Of a stretch of DNA of 64,000 bases, positions 1 through 13,800 are shown in pieces (the first letter of the stretch is position 1; every line of letters begins with the position of its first letter). This DNA comes from Brassica napus. Lineage: Eukaryota > Streptophyta > Magnoliopsida > Brassicales > Brassicaceae. Where the stretch lies: contig NC_063439.1 of the NCBI RefSeq assembly GCF_020379485.1, forward strand, positions 8,906,466 through 8,970,465, given 5' to 3'. The notes beneath the pieces are model-generated. The model worked only from the letters and a program-made list of their open reading frames with translations, was not told the origin of the DNA and did no database searches. The position numbers and the translations under genes are program-made.

Positions 1-1494
1 GAGTCCTAAATATCTGTACGGATCCATACCCGTTACATACAAAAAATAACATATATTTAATAGGTATTTGAATTATGGAGTCGAAACCATCCAGATCTGA
101 AAAAAACCGAACCGAACTCAAATAATTTTTTTCTAAATACCTAATTAGGTCCAAAAGCCCAAGACCTAGCAAAATTCATTGATTCATTTTATAAAATTTT
201 GGGTGAAAAATACTCTCCAGGTTTGATCAATAATGTTTAATAGGACATGGCTCATTTATATTTCAAAAGTTGATCTAGTAAGAAAATTTTGATCTGGTAT
301 ATATGACAATGATCCCTACGTATTGAAATTTTGGTGCCGTTTATATCAAATATATATATGTTAAATTGATAGTCATGACTTATTAAAGTGGGTGAGATTT
401 ATTTGAATGTTAGAAGATATTATTTGATTGTTATATAATAGGGGATAGTTAATAATATTTAGTTGTATACAATAGGTTGGACTAAAAAATAAATAGGTGC
501 AACAATCTTGTATAAGTAGATTTTTTAGGACTACTTCCCTTTTAATAGTATTGATTGCTTTGTAATATAATTTTGGAAAGTATTTGGTTTGAAGAAGCTT
601 TGATCCTAAGAACCCGCAAATTATTTGTTCTACTTGCAAGTAAATTTGAGCCGAAGAACCCACAATTTTTTTTTAAAAAAAAATTTAGGTTCCTAGCTTA
701 GTTCAAAGTTATTCCCAAACTTTTATCAACTTAAAGCTAAAGAGAGGGAAACAGAGAAAAACAAAAAATATAAGGAATTCGAAACTAACGCAAATTTTTA
801 AAAAGATATTTACATGCTCATCTATCAGCAACATCTCAACACTCGTCAAAGCTCCCCTTTGTTGATATTTTTGCCATCCAAGAACCTCAACAAACGGACC
901 TCCGCGGTGTTAGAGTATCGTCCGGCTCTCAAATTGGCGAGGACAGTGTATGAATTCGCCATTGGAATCGTTTGCTTGGAAATTGTTTGCTTGGAAATTG
1001 TTTGCTTTTGGATTTTGCGTGAGTTGAACTTTGCATGCTAGGAAGCTCTAATATTTATAGATGTAGATTTAGGGGGTTACAGTGGAAACAAAGAAGTATA
1101 TCGAAATCTTAACATGGGAGTTGTGGACTAATGAAGAGAAAACCCAAATTAAATGACTGATTAAAGAATCTGTGAAACGTTACGGCTTGAAAAGGGTGTG
1201 GTGTTTAGTCGGCGTGTGGTTTCGGCGAAGAATCAGCCGCAGGAAAAATAAGAAGAAGATTCCTAATTCAAATGGGCCGCAAACAAGAAGCGGGCTCAAT
1301 TTAAAAATAAAGAAGCGAAGCCAAAGTCTAACTCACAGCATTTCACCGCAACAGAACGTGACGCGAGTGAGCGTAAGGAATCTGAACGCATGAGAAACAC
1401 AAATAGCGTGTCAACACGTGTCAAAAAGACCACCCCTCTCCTTGAGGACGTGGAGGGCTGAGGAGAGATCATGAGCTGACTTTATTATTATAGA
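1..1494 (-). mobile_element. Partial minus-strand Helitron, 5' end at 1494
   Basis: Read on the minus strand, position 1494 begins TCTATAATAATAAAGTCAGC directly after an A. This is the plant Helitron 5' form (A, then TC, then an AT-rich TATTAAAA-like stretch and a CACGTG/CCACGT-containing subterminal region). No matching 3' CTAG plus hairpin was found to the left, so the element probably runs out of the window. The interior (about 800-1480) is GC-richer than its surroundings and may be captured host DNA. It holds only short open frames (for example 814-1041 and 1172-1393) that I cannot assign. Positions 966-1010 contain about three copies of a 15-bp GTTTGCTTGGAAATT unit. Positions 1-800 are AT-rich with nothing I recognise. 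Confidence 0.45.
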
Positions 1495-2389
1495 TGTACT
1501 AGGTGGATGCCCGAGGTTTCGCGGATTTGAATGTTTTGTAACAGTATATTTATTATAATTTATTATTGTCATTATGTGTTTTTGTTAAATATTTTTCTAA
1601 GAATAATTGTTTAAAAAAGATAAATATAACTATTTTAAAATATTTTTTAATATTTTATATTGATAATTGTACTAACATTAGTTATGTATAATAATTAGGA
1701 TTCAGTTTTTAATAAAATTATTTAATTTTTGAAGGTATACAATACTGAAACTTGAAACTTGAAATATTTTATATAGTTTAGAAATACTTGATTGCTAAAA
1801 ATGATTTTAGGAAGCATTATAAATATTATATAAAACACATATTTTATTACCATAAATTATTTTGTGCAATATGTTTTGGTCGCTTGGATACTGATAAATA
1901 TATTTCTAGAACTAATTTTCGTACTCATAAAATAAATAAAAAATTGAAAATCCATTAAAAATCAAATTATAAAACTTTTTCTCAAACTCTATATATGATC
2001 AACGCCTAAGAAAAAATTAATTAAGTGATTTATCATTTAATATAAAATAAAATTTAAAAATATATTTTATAAATTAATTTATAAACTTGTATAAATAAAT
2101 TAAAACCTCTTATCATAGATAATTTAAAACATATGATAAGCCAAGATAAATAGTTTTATAAATGTATTTATGATTTTTATAAATGATTTGTAAAGCATCT
2201 ATGAATTTTATTAAATATTAATAGTTATTATAATACTTTATATACAAATATAAGGCCATATAAAAATATAAGGCTTTATATAAGAATATAAAATCATTAT
2301 ATCGATTTTAATAAACTTTTTTGTTTACTATTTTATGTAGTTTAAAAATATATAAAAATTGATCAAACATTATTACTTTTTCTATAGTT

Positions 2390-4995
2390 TCAACAGTTAG
2401 TTACCATAAATAATTATTTGTAATATTATGTAGATGGTTTGGCAAGTGATATAAATACTTTTTTAAAAATCTAAAAATAAATATAAATTATAAATTATTG
2501 ACAATCAATTTATAACCGTTTTTTAAGATTTCATAAAAGATCGACACATAACCAAAAATCTTTTAAAAGACTTCTCAATTAATATATAATATGATATATA
2601 GCTTTGATTTTAAGTTCTTATAGTTGACTTACAAACCCTTATAATAATTTAAAATATACAATAAGCCAAGATAAATAATTTGATAAATGTTTCTAATAGA
2701 TGATTTATAAAGAATATAATATGAACTTTAGGCGATGTTACTAGTTATTATGATAATTTATATTAAATATAATGCTTTTAAATAAAAATATAAAATTATT
2801 ATATTGATTTATATAAAAGGTTTGTCGTTCATTATTTTATGTATTTTTTAAATATAAAAAATAATCAATTTAATTCTCTTTCTATAATTCAATAATTAGT
2901 TTCCATAAATCATTATTTGTAATATTATTAAGTAAATTATTTGGCAAGTGATATTAATTGGTTATAGAATTATCTTTTCTTTTTATATCTAATAAAATAA
3001 ATAAAAATTAAAAATCATCGACCAATCAAAACATATAATATGAACTTTAGGAGATGTTAATAGTTATTATGATAATTTAGATAAAATATAAAACTTTTAA
3101 ATAAGAATATATTATCATTATATTGATTTATATAAACGTTTTGTCGTTAATATTTTATGTATTTTTTAAATATAAAAATGATCAATTTATTTTCTCTTTC
3201 TATAATTTCAATAATTAGTTACCATAAATCGTTATTTGCAGTATTATTATGTGAATTATTTAGTATGTGATATTAATCGGTTATAGACTTACCTTTTCTT
3301 TCTAGATCTAATTAAAATAAATAAAAATTAAAAATCGTTGACTAATCAAATTATAACAGTGTAAGAGTTCACTTATGATCGACACGTAAACAAAAATCAA
3401 TAAATTGACTTCTCAATTAATATATAGCAAGATTAGAATTATGAAAATTTATATAAAATATAATGCTTTTAAATAAGAAGATAAAATCATTATATGGATT
3501 TACATAAACGGTTGTCGTTTATTATTTTATTTATTTTTTAAATATAAAGAATGATCAATTTATTTCTCTTTATATAATTTCAACAATTAGTTACCATAAA
3601 TCATTATTTGTAATATTATTATGTAAATTATTTGGCAAGTAATATTAATTGGTTATAAAATTATCCTTTCTTTTTAGATCTAATTAAAATAAATAAAAAT
3701 TAAAAATTATCGACCAATCAAAATATATAATATGAACTTTGCGAGATGTTAATATTTATTATGATAATTATATAAAATATAGTACTTTTAAATAAGAATA
3801 TATTATCATTATATTAATTTATCTAAACGGTTTGTCGTTATTATTTTATGTATTTTAAAAATATAAAAAATGATCAATTATTTCTCTTTCTATAATTTCA
3901 ACAATTATTTACCATAAATCATTATTTGTAATATCCTTTATATATTAATTGAGAAACATTACATCATTGTTTTGTAGCCACGTGTCACCATGAGAATGAA
4001 ATTCAGAATTCTTAGAGAAATTGGTTGGTCCATCATAACTTATAATATACTTTTTATTAAACTAACTATTAAATTGATAAATATTGTACATAAGAATATT
4101 CTCACAATTTCCTTAAATAAAAGCTACAGAATTACCTAATATGATTAACGTATATATGATAATTAATTATTATGAATAATAAATATTTGATAATAATTTT
4201 TATATCTTAGCTCTTTTTTGTTTAATTTTATATCATTAAAAAATATTAAACAACCACATTAATCACATAATAAAAAAATATTTTTTTCCTATATGTTATA
4301 TTTAAAATTTTTAAAACGACGATAAATTACTAAAAATGTTAAATGTGTCACACTAAAATTTTGTGATCAATGGTTTAATTTGTTTTTGGTAATAATAAGA
4401 TAAAAAAGACCATAACTCCTATGAATATGAAGTCTCATTTACTAGACATTCATAATATAGTTTAATATAGTTTAAAATTAAACTATATAACATAGGTAAA
4501 ATACTTAAATATGATAATTTCTAAATTTGTACTGAAAAAGTATTGAAACCTTAATATTTTAATTTTGAAATTTGCATTAAAAAAATCGCACACTAAAAAT
4601 TTTGTGTTATCATATTTATATTAAAATATACTATATATCGATGTCCATGTCATTGAAATTTAGTTATATACCATATAAAATAAATAAAATGATTGTTTTG
4701 ACTAATTTACCAAAATAGTATCGTAAATAAACAAGATATATTGTTTTAATTTATGTCTTTACTCTAATTTAATTATACACATAATACGTAAATAAATACA
4801 AATAAATATTAATAAATAAAAATTAGCTTTATATATAACATTCATCCCGCGCAATTGCGCGGATCTTAAACTAGTTATTATGTAAATTATTTGGCAAGTG
4901 ATATTAATTGGTTATAGACTTACCTTTTCTTTTTAGATCTAATTAAATAAATAAAAATTAAAAATCATTCACCAATCAAATTATAACAATTTTGT
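2390..4995. repeat. Tandem array of ~330-bp units inside a Helitron
   Basis: A unit containing ACCATAAATCATTATTTG, then TTATTTGGCAAGTGATATTA, then TTTCTTTTTAGATCTAATTA recurs at about 2400, 2905, 3220, 3590 and 3910, the last copy continuing at 4875. The marker ATGAACTTTAGGAGATGTTA falls at about 2722, 3041 and 3731, which implies a period near 320-345 bp. Copies are diverged (roughly 80-95% alike by eye). The array provides an internal empty-site reference for the Helitron at 3934-4874. Confidence 0.8.
3934..4874 (+). mobile_element. Non-autonomous Helitron (941 bp) with proven empty site
   Basis: The 5' end is TCCTTTATATATTAATTGAG at 3934 and the 3' end is the perfect hairpin CCGCGCAATTGCGCGG (4848-4863) followed by ATCTTAAACTAG ending at 4874. 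The host bases are A (3933) and T (4875), the canonical Helitron A|T target. The flanks join to GTAATA|TTATTATGTAAATT, which is exactly the uninterrupted sequence of the neighbouring tandem unit near 3610, so the boundaries are exact. The interior resembles Helitron A of this window (shared GGTTGGTCCATC...TTTTTATTAAACTAACTAT segment). No coding potential was seen. Confidence 0.92.
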
Positions 4996-5195
4996 AAGAG
5001 TTCATCTATGATCGATACATAACCAAAAATCAATAAAGTGACTTTTCAATTAATATATAATAGGAAATATATTTTATAAATTTAACACATCATCACTTAT
5101 TTTATAAATTTAACACATCATTATTGTTTCTTTAATTAATAAATTATTCCTACATTTCCATCTTCTTCTTATTTATATCAGATGTATTATATATA

Positions 5196-7701
5196 CTAGG
5201 GGCATTGCCTTCGCGCAAGCACGGAATTGCGGACAAAGTTCTTTTTTCATCTCAATATTTGTTAGGGTTATTGTAGTTGTGAATTTTGTATTTTGGGTTG
5301 ATCATTGTTTTACAAGTTTTTTATTGTTATAGGGTTAGAATTGTGATGATAAACTGTGTATGCATTGTTCTCCACTTAGGAAGGACTAAACTGTGTTAGT
5401 AATGTGATTGATATAGTTCGTGGTGTTTCTTGATATGTCAGTAAGACTTATTGTTTGTTTGTCTTTTTAATTTGTCTCTTGTATTGTTGAGAGTACATAA
5501 ATTATATTAAGGTTGTTGAGCGTACCTTTTGTTTTTGGATATTTTTTCTCCAGTTTAGTTGTGTAAGTTGTATGTATTAAGTAATAATTTTTATTATCCT
5601 TATTATGTTTGTTATATGTTTTTTATTTTTAAACTTGTTGCTTTTACCGGACCTTTAAAACAAATACATAAAGACTTTGTAGAAATAACTATAAAACGAG
5701 TGACAATTCTGAGTATTTGGGATTTAATGGGTTTTAACAAATTTATGTATTTCTTATAAGAAAATAATAGCATTGGCCTGTTGACATTGTGCATGTAAGC
5801 TATTTTCATAAAATAAGAGGAGTGAGCAGGTGGAGATGTTGTTGCCACTTCTGTGTCTGTAGGGATTGTCTCTTGTATCTCATGGTGTGGATGTGTTTGT
5901 ATCTCTTTTATTTGATGGGTAATATGTATACACAAATCATTGTAAGTTATATTTATCGGATTTCGTAACTTACTCTGCTTTTTTAAGTTATATTTTTTAA
6001 GGTAATTTTACAGATCTTAGTTGTCTTCTTCGTCTTTTTCGTAAGCATTTGCGAACGTAAGTTTGTAAATTGTTAAATAGCTGGCTGTGTATTTTGTATT
6101 GTTTAGCTGCCGATGTATATGTCGTTGAGTTTTAGTTGAGGTGATTGGTTTGGTATATTTGTTTTGAAGTTTATTTGTAAGATTAGACAAAAAAAAAGGT
6201 GATCATTAATGATTTGTTTTTGGGATTCTAGTTTTTGGTGTTCTGATTGTTTGAGTTGTTGTTGTTTCTTTTAAGCTGTAAAATAAAGGTTTGTGTAAAA
6301 TTAGTTTGATAAGTAAGGGAGATAAATAGACGACCACATATCTTGGTTAGAAAATACTTTTGATTATTGATGCTAACATAATATAGACAGTAATATAAAG
6401 AGAATTGTGTATTGATTTTTTTTACGGATCAATGGGGAGCTGGATAACGACTCGAGTTGTTTCTTTGGTTAGGTCAGAGCTTTGGACAAAACGGATTTTT
6501 CCAACCACATATGTGAGTTTAAATATCAGTTATGATATCGAAACATAATATAAACTCATATGCAATATGATAATATACATGGGAGTTATAGGTTTGTGTT
6601 CGCAATCACTTGGAGATTGTTGAACAGTCTAATCATGACTGGAGATTGATCTCAGGAGCACACGTGATGACTCATCAATAATAGTCGCTGAGATGAAATG
6701 AGTGAGGAATGTATGATCAGTTATCTTGTGCATGCTTGAGCACTTAGTAACCTCAAACGATCAACTTTCACAATGGAACCGGCTTTCAAAGATGGCATGT
6801 AATGATTAGCACGTCTGGCGGGAATAGACCCATGAATCACAAAATTTGAAAATAATAATATTCAACAAAGAATCAAGAAATCAATTAAAAATAATTATGT
6901 TAAATAAGTGTGATAGATCGAAGATTAACTTACCTTTTCATCAAAAAAGAGAACCGTGATTCCCATAAACTCACTGTCTTTCTTGAAGTTCAAGGAATTC
7001 AAGAAGCGGAGGAGGCCAGAAGCTATGCTCTGACTACTACGACCAAGACGGAGAGACTCGAAGATTGAGTGACGGATGCCGGTTTTGAGGAACTGGATAG
7101 GCAGATAGAATGACATTTTCTAGAAGATGGTTAAAGCTAAGAGGAATCAATGAGTTTTGTGGAGATACAAATTAGGTTCATTAAAGATGAGAATCATATA
7201 TATAGGGTTTACAGAGGGGCTACAAATCACGAACATTTATGATCCAGCGATTTAAAATGAGGAGATGAATATATTACGAACAGACACACGGCGCAACTCT
7301 ATAACTCAGATTTGTCTGAGACAATGATGAAAAGAACCATAACTCATGTTAAACGACGACAGTTTACAATATGGGAAAACATAATTATTGCATACTTGAG
7401 TTTTTTTTCATATAACGTGATGAAACTCATTTAAAAATGAAACCTATAATACACTTGTAGGCCCGACCCTCAGAGGAAGCCGAAGAAAGCAAGAGCTTCC
7501 GACCTTCATAAATATATATTAGTTTTGACCATCAATGTACAAAGTATCTTTTAGTTTAATTGTATAAATGTTGGTGTTAATATCTCAATAACTCGGTTCG
7601 AGTCATGGACTTGACACTTTTCACAGTTTTTAAAAGTGGGGTCCACAAAACGCTGATGTGGCGCACTAAGAAACGATTAAAGTGCCGCATTTTAATGCAG
7701 A
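5196..7701 (-). mobile_element. Candidate minus-strand Helitron carrying an RPA-like remnant
   Basis: A minus-strand CTAG at 5196-5199, preceded by GCGCGAAGGCAATGCCC, resembles crucifer Helitron 3' ends, although its hairpin is weak. The proposed 5' end at 7701 reads TCTGCATTAAAATGCGGCAC on the minus strand, followed by a GCGCCACATCAGCG stretch typical of subterminal Helitron sequence. The RPA-like pseudogene near the 5' end on the same strand fits RPA-bearing Helitrons. The right boundary touches the next Helitron directly. Between 5200 and 6500 I see no gene, only AT-rich DNA with short open frames. Confidence 0.4.
6560..7116 (-). pseudogene. RPA-like OB-fold (DUF223-type) gene remnant
   Basis: The first exon (7116 down to about 6931) encodes a peptide containing LLRFLNSLNFKKDSEFMGI and TVLFFDEK, and ends at a good GTAAGT donor. 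This matches my recollection of the start of the first OB fold of plant replication-protein-A-like proteins found in Helitrons. After an intron, the minus strand near 6835-6780 encodes IHGSIPARRANHYMPSLKAG and SIVKVDRF, another part of the same fold. The reading frame then shifts, but continues as MHKITDHTFLTHFISATIID (about 6735-6670). Frame changes and the lack of later exons mark it as decayed. Known family role: single-stranded DNA binding. This copy is unlikely to be functional. Confidence 0.65.
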
Positions 7702-9051
7702 CTAGGTGGTTGTCCGCGATTTCGCGGGTATAAATATTTATGAAAATTATATATTATGTTTATAATTTTATAGTTTTTACTAATAACCATAACTATTAAT
7801 AATCATTTTATTTTAAATAGTTTGAAAATCAAAGTCTTGATATTGTATAATCTGAGAAGATTATTGAGATATAGTGTTAATTTCTATAAATTTTATTATA
7901 AATTTTTAAAAGTTTTTTATGACATATTTTTTTATTAATAAAATATAAACAAGAAGTTATTTTATTATACATTCTATTTTTGCATTATTTTTCTACCACT
8001 TTATTTTATTTAAAAGTAAAATAGTTACAAATAGTTAATTAACAGTTATAACACTACGTAAAACACATGTATTTCGGCAAACATATAAAACATTAAGTAC
8101 ATAAAAATATAAAATAACAAAGAATGCAACCAAGAATACAACAAATAAGTTTTATTATTCTTCGTTGATGTTTTATATATGTATCCTTTATTTTTTCCTA
8201 TTACAAAATAAGCATGTCCATTTTATTATAATCAAAACAATATATATCAATAGAGTAAATCTAGTCTCGTATTAATATATTGTTTCTCATTTTAAATTTA
8301 TATATTATAATAAACTTTTTCATTGATTAATATTATCTTAAAGTATTTACAATATAATTTTATTATAATCAAAGCTGTAAGAATTATATTAATAGAGTAT
8401 ATTAAACTTAGACTCGTATTAGTATAATGTTCCATTTATATTATAATAAATATTTTCATTTATTAATATTATTTTAAAATACTTACCATATATTTTCTGA
8501 TTTTAAATATACAAATGTTTTAATCATTTCTAAAAGTAATAACTCAACTATACAATTAACATTTGTCACTGAAAAATGACTGAATGTTTTAAAATTGTAT
8601 ATTTGACTGTTTTACAATCATTGGACACATTTAATATATATATAGTGAGTATAAAAAATATTATTAGGTTTAGGTTAATTAGTTTTATGTAATCTATAAT
8701 TTATTGTATCCACTATTAATATAAATATGTTAAAATCGTTTATATAAATATTTCTATCATACCATATGTATTTATATGTATATTTTAAATTTCTATAATG
8801 TAATCTATGATATTTAATTGTTTCTATAAACGAATTATGTTAATTCTTCTAACTTTAAACTGTTTAATTATTTGTATGGTAATATAGATTTGATTAGGTA
8901 GTTCTAGGATTAGTTTCTTTTTTAAAACTTTAATTAAATAAATGAAAATTCAAATACAAACAACCAATTAAATTAAGAGAATTAATTCTAAATTTCACCT
9001 ATGAATTAAGCAAAAGTCACTTAAGTGACTTCTCAATTAATATATAGTAGA
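7702..9051 (-). mobile_element. Non-autonomous minus-strand Helitron (~1.35 kb)
   Basis: On the minus strand the 3' end is a perfect CCGCGAAATCGCGG hairpin followed by ACAACCACCTAG, with CTAG at 7702-7705 and the host T at 7701. The 5' end near 9051 reads TCTACTATATATTAATTGAG. The interior is AT-rich with no credible coding frame. The base before the 5' TC is T rather than A, so that end may be off by a base or mutated. It sits flush against the 5' end of the candidate Helitron at 5196-7701. The adjacent 9052-9345 stretch is AT-rich with nothing recognised. Confidence 0.75.
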
Positions 9052-9345
9052 ATTTTAACAGCTCGTATTCTCTAATTGATATTTTATATTCAATCCAATC
9101 AAAATTTTGATATCGATTGTTTAATTTAATGAAAATATGTAATATAACTTTTAAAAAATTATGTAATTTTTTTTCATGTTTCATCAAAACCAAAACAATC
9201 AAAATAAATAATAATCAATCTGGCAACATTTTCCTCATTTCTCAACAAGATTAAGCTGTACAATGATGGAAAAAATAACTAAAGTTTAATACATAAAAAC
9301 TAATATGATAGACAAACTGTACAATATACAACAGCCCGCAAAGGA

Positions 9346-10678
9346 TCTATACTATTATTTATGAAATGATTTAGCTTATTTGTCATGATTTCTATGATTT
9401 TAGGTAATTTTACTTATTTGTCATGTTTTACTTAGCTTTAAGCTGAGTCATTAATTTAATAATAGTTTTTAGTTGAGTCTATAATTTATTAATTTAAATA
9501 ATATAACTACAAAATATGTAATTAGATATATAATTATTTTTATTTTAATTATTTGTCATATTTTCCATGATTTTAGTCAATTTTTCTTATTTGTAATGTT
9601 TTTATTAGGTTTTAGTTTAGTCATTGATTTATTAATAATTTTAGCTGAATCACTATTTTGTTAATTTTAAAAAATATTCGTAATGAATTTTATATATAAT
9701 TAAAAACGAATTTTGATTTAATAATATTTAAATCTATATGTTATATCAAAATTCTTATTTTCTTATTTGTCATATTTTATTACGTTTTAAGCTTTTATAT
9801 AGGTCACTGATCTAATATTAGTTTTTGACAGAGTATTTATTAATGTTCACAAAACCCGTAATGAATTTTATATACATGCATTTTATTTTAATAATATTAA
9901 ATTTATATGTTATATTAAATAATTAATTATAAATTAAATATAACAAAATTGTGGAAATATATTTAAAAATTAAGAGAATTTTTATATATATTGTGTTGCT
10001 ATCTGAAAACAATATTTTTTATTATAAAGTTAAAAAACTAAGATATAAAACAATTTATAATTAAATATTAGTCAAACAAAAATATTTATATAAAGATATT
10101 TTCTAAACTATTTCTAATATATGAGTGTTTTAAAACTTTTAACACAATAATAAGTACATAGTTTGATGAACGTTCTTTGACATATATAAATAATTTGATG
10201 TTTGATTTAACTATTTAAAATCATAAATTATAACTTAACTTGTGACTGGGTTTTACTTTAAACCAGTTTAAGTTTAATCCGTGAAACACTATAGGTTCAG
10301 TTGGTGACCACTAGAAGAATGAAAAAAAATAAACAAAAGAAAAAATAAATTTCATTTGAGGAATGGAAAAAATAAAATAAATTATGAATTTTTGTTTATT
10401 TTGTTCCTTATCAAAATTACATAGGGAAATTTTTTCTTATAAATTCATTCCTCCAGGGAAAATTTAGAAGAAAAAAGTGAGATCTACCTTTCAATAATTT
10501 GACTAAAATTTTAATATATCTGGTATAAATTTTGAGGAACAAAAAATTCACCATAATATTTTTTTTTCAACATGTTCACCAATTAGAGTTTTATAATGAC
10601 GATTTTTGGATTAATAAGACATAAAATAATAAGTATTCGTAAGATGATTATGCTCGCATGTGCGGGTAAAACACCTAG
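9346..10678 (+). mobile_element. Non-autonomous plus-strand Helitron (1.33 kb)
   Basis: The 5' end is TCTATACTATTATTTATG at 9346 after an A (9345), the classical plant Helitron start. The 3' end is a GCTCGCATGTGCGGG hairpin followed by TAAAACACCTAG ending at 10678, with T at 10679. The interior repeats motifs such as TTATTTGTCATG...TTTTAG with diverged spacing and has no coding potential. Confidence 0.8.
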
Positions 10679-10840
10679 TAATTAAATAAAAACAAATATG
10701 ATAGTGAATAACCTAAAACAAATCAAACAAAATAAATATGCCGCTGAAATAAAAATAAAACATTATTTCATTCAAAGAATTAGTTTTTTTTTTTTGCTAA
10801 ATATGTAAATATGTAAATCCTTACTAATAAAAGGGACCTT

Positions 10841-13800
10841 TTGAGGCTCCATAGAACGTCCACATCAGCAAAAAAAACTTCTCCCGAAAGATGACACGTG
10901 GCATAAAATATAGTTTTACATTTTAATATTACTAATTTTCGAAAATTATAAATAATATGTAAACATACAGCATAAAAAAATAGAAAAACTACATTAAACA
11001 TATGTAAGACTACCATTTTTCACTAAAAAAAAGACATCTTATCTCCATAATGTAACATTACTATTTTGTAAAAAAAACATTATATATAATTTTGAAAATA
11101 ATAAATAATATGTAAACATACAACATAAAAAAAGGAAATACTACATTAAACATATGTAAGATTACCATTTTATATTTAAAAATAACAATAATATGTAAAC
11201 ATACAACATGAAAAAAATGGAAAAACTACATTAAACATATGTAAAATTACTATTTTTTACTAAAAAAAACAGTTTATCTCCATAATGTAACATAACCATT
11301 TTATAAAAAAAAGAAAAAAAAACATAAATATAACTATTTGACTATTTGTCCAAATTCTTCTTCAAAACATTGTCGTTTTACATTAAAAATGAAAAAATAC
11401 ATTAATATTTAAACATCTATCTTAAAATATAAAAAATAGATATTAATAAAATATAAAGTATAAGAAAGAGAAATACACAATATATAGAAAAATAAATAAT
11501 AAGTAAATATTATAAATATATAAATATACGAATTATATATACAATAATAAGTAAATGCAAAATTTTAAAAAAATGGAAAGAGTACATTAAATATTAAACA
11601 TCTATCTTAAAATGTAAAATACAGATATGAAGTAAATAGAAAGTATAAGAAAAAGAAATACAAAACTTAAAAACAATGGAAAAAATTATATTAAGATTTA
11701 AACATCTATCTTAAAATATAAAATATAGATATTACGCAAATAGAAAGTATAAGAAAAAGAAATACACAATTTAAAAAAATAGAAAAAGTACATTAGTATT
11801 TAAACATCTATCTTAAAATGTAAATCTATCTTTGAGGCTCCATAGAGCGTCCACATCAGCAAAAAAAACTTCTCCCGAAAGATGACACGTGGCATAAAAT
11901 ATAGTTTTACATTTTAATATTACTAATTTTTGAAAATTATAAATAATATGTAAACATACAGCATAAAAAAAATAGAAAAACTACATTAAACATATGTAAG
12001 ACTACCATTTTTCACTAAAAAAAGACATCTTATCTCCATAATGTAACATTACTATTTTGTAAAAAAAAACATTATATATAATTTTGAAAATAATAAATAA
12101 TATGTAAACATACAACATAAAAAAAGGAAATACTACATTAAACATATGTAAGATTACCATTTTATATTTAAAAATAACAATAATATGTAAACATACAACA
12201 TGAAAAAAATGGAAAAACTACATTAAACATATGTAAAATTACTATTTTTTACTAAAAAAAAACAGTTTATCTCCATAATGTAACATAACCATTTTATAAA
12301 AAAAAGAAAAAAAAACATAAATATAACTATTTGACTATTTGTCCAAATTCTTCTTTAAAACATTGTCGTTTTACGTTAAAAATGAAAAAAATACATTAAT
12401 ATTTAAACATCTATCTTAAAATATAAAAAATAGATATTAATAAAATATAAAGTATAAGAAAGAGAAATACACAATATATAGAAAAATAAATAATAAGTAA
12501 ATATTATAAATATATAAATATACGAATTATATATACAATAATAAGTAAATGCAAAATTTTAAAAAAATGGAAAGAGTACATTAAATATTAAACATCTATC
12601 TTAAAATGTAAAATACAGATATGAAGTAAATAGAAAGTATAAGAAAAAGAAATACACAACTTAAAAACAATGGAAAAAATTATATTAAGATTTAAACATC
12701 TATCTTAAAATATAAAATATAGATATTACGCAAATAGAAAGTATAAGAAAAAGAAATACACAATTTAAAAAAATAGAAAAAGTACATTAGTATTTAAACA
12801 TCTATCTTAAAATGTAAATCTATCTTTGAGGCTCCATAGACGTCCACATCAGCAAAAAAAACTTCTCCCGAAAGATGACACGTGGCATAAAATATAGTTT
12901 TACATTTTAATATTACTAATTTTCGAAAATTATAAATAATATGTAAACATACAGCATAAAAAAAAATAGAAAAACTACATTAAACATATGTAAGACTACC
13001 ATTTTTCACTAAAAAAAAGACATCTTATCTCCATAATGTAACATTACTATTTTTCAAAAAAAACATTATATATAATTTTGAAAATAATAAATAATATGTA
13101 CACATACAACATAAAAAAAGGAAATACTACATTAAACATATGTAAGATTACCATTTTATATTTAAAAATAACAATAATATGTAAACATACAACATGAAAA
13201 AATGGAAAAACTACATTAAACATATGTAAAATTACTATTTTTTACTAAAAAAAAACAGTTTATCTCCATAATGTAACATAACCATTTTATAAAAAAAAAA
13301 ACATATATATAACTATTTGACTATTTGTCCAAATTCTTCTTTAAAACATTGTCGTTTTACATTAAAAATGAAAAAATACATTAATATTTAAACATCTATC
13401 TTAAAATATAAAAAATAGATATTAATAAAATATAAAGTATAAGAAAGAGAAATACACAATATATAGAAAAATAAATAATAAGTAAATATTATAAATATAT
13501 AAATATATGAATTATATATACAATAATAAGTAAATGCAAAATTTTAAAAAAATGGAAAGAGTACATTAAATATTAAACATCTATCTTAAAATGTAAAATA
13601 CAGATATGAAGTAAATAGAAAGTATAAGAAAAAGAAATACACAACTTAAAAACAATGGAAAAAATTATATTAAGATTTAAACATCTATCTTAAAATATAA
13701 AATATAGATATTACGGAAATAGAAAGTATAAGAAAAAGAAATACACAATTTAAAAAAATAGAAAAAGTACATTAGTATTTAAACATCTATCTTAAAATGT

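Larger units (their letters stand above)
1499..5065 (-). mobile_element. Minus-strand Helitron with internal tandem array
   Basis: The 3' terminus is the CTAG at 1499-1502, read on the minus strand, preceded by a degenerate CCGCGA/TCGGG hairpin (1510-1524). The 5' terminus is near 5065, where the minus strand reads TCCTATTATATATTAATTG, close to the 5' ends at 9051, 2594 and 3432. The interior is a tandem array of ~320-345-bp units, one of which is interrupted by a plus-strand Helitron. The internal 5'-like ends at 2594 and 3432 suggest the array grew by repeated duplication of a terminus-proximal segment. No coding capacity was seen, so the element is non-autonomous. The 5' boundary is less certain than the 3' one because the base before TC is T rather than the expected A. 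Confidence 0.55.

Noticed and set aside
5559..5935. Overlapping open frames of 66 and 107 codons on opposite strands
   Set aside because: AT-rich Helitron interior; no domain, no ATG context or conservation evidence.
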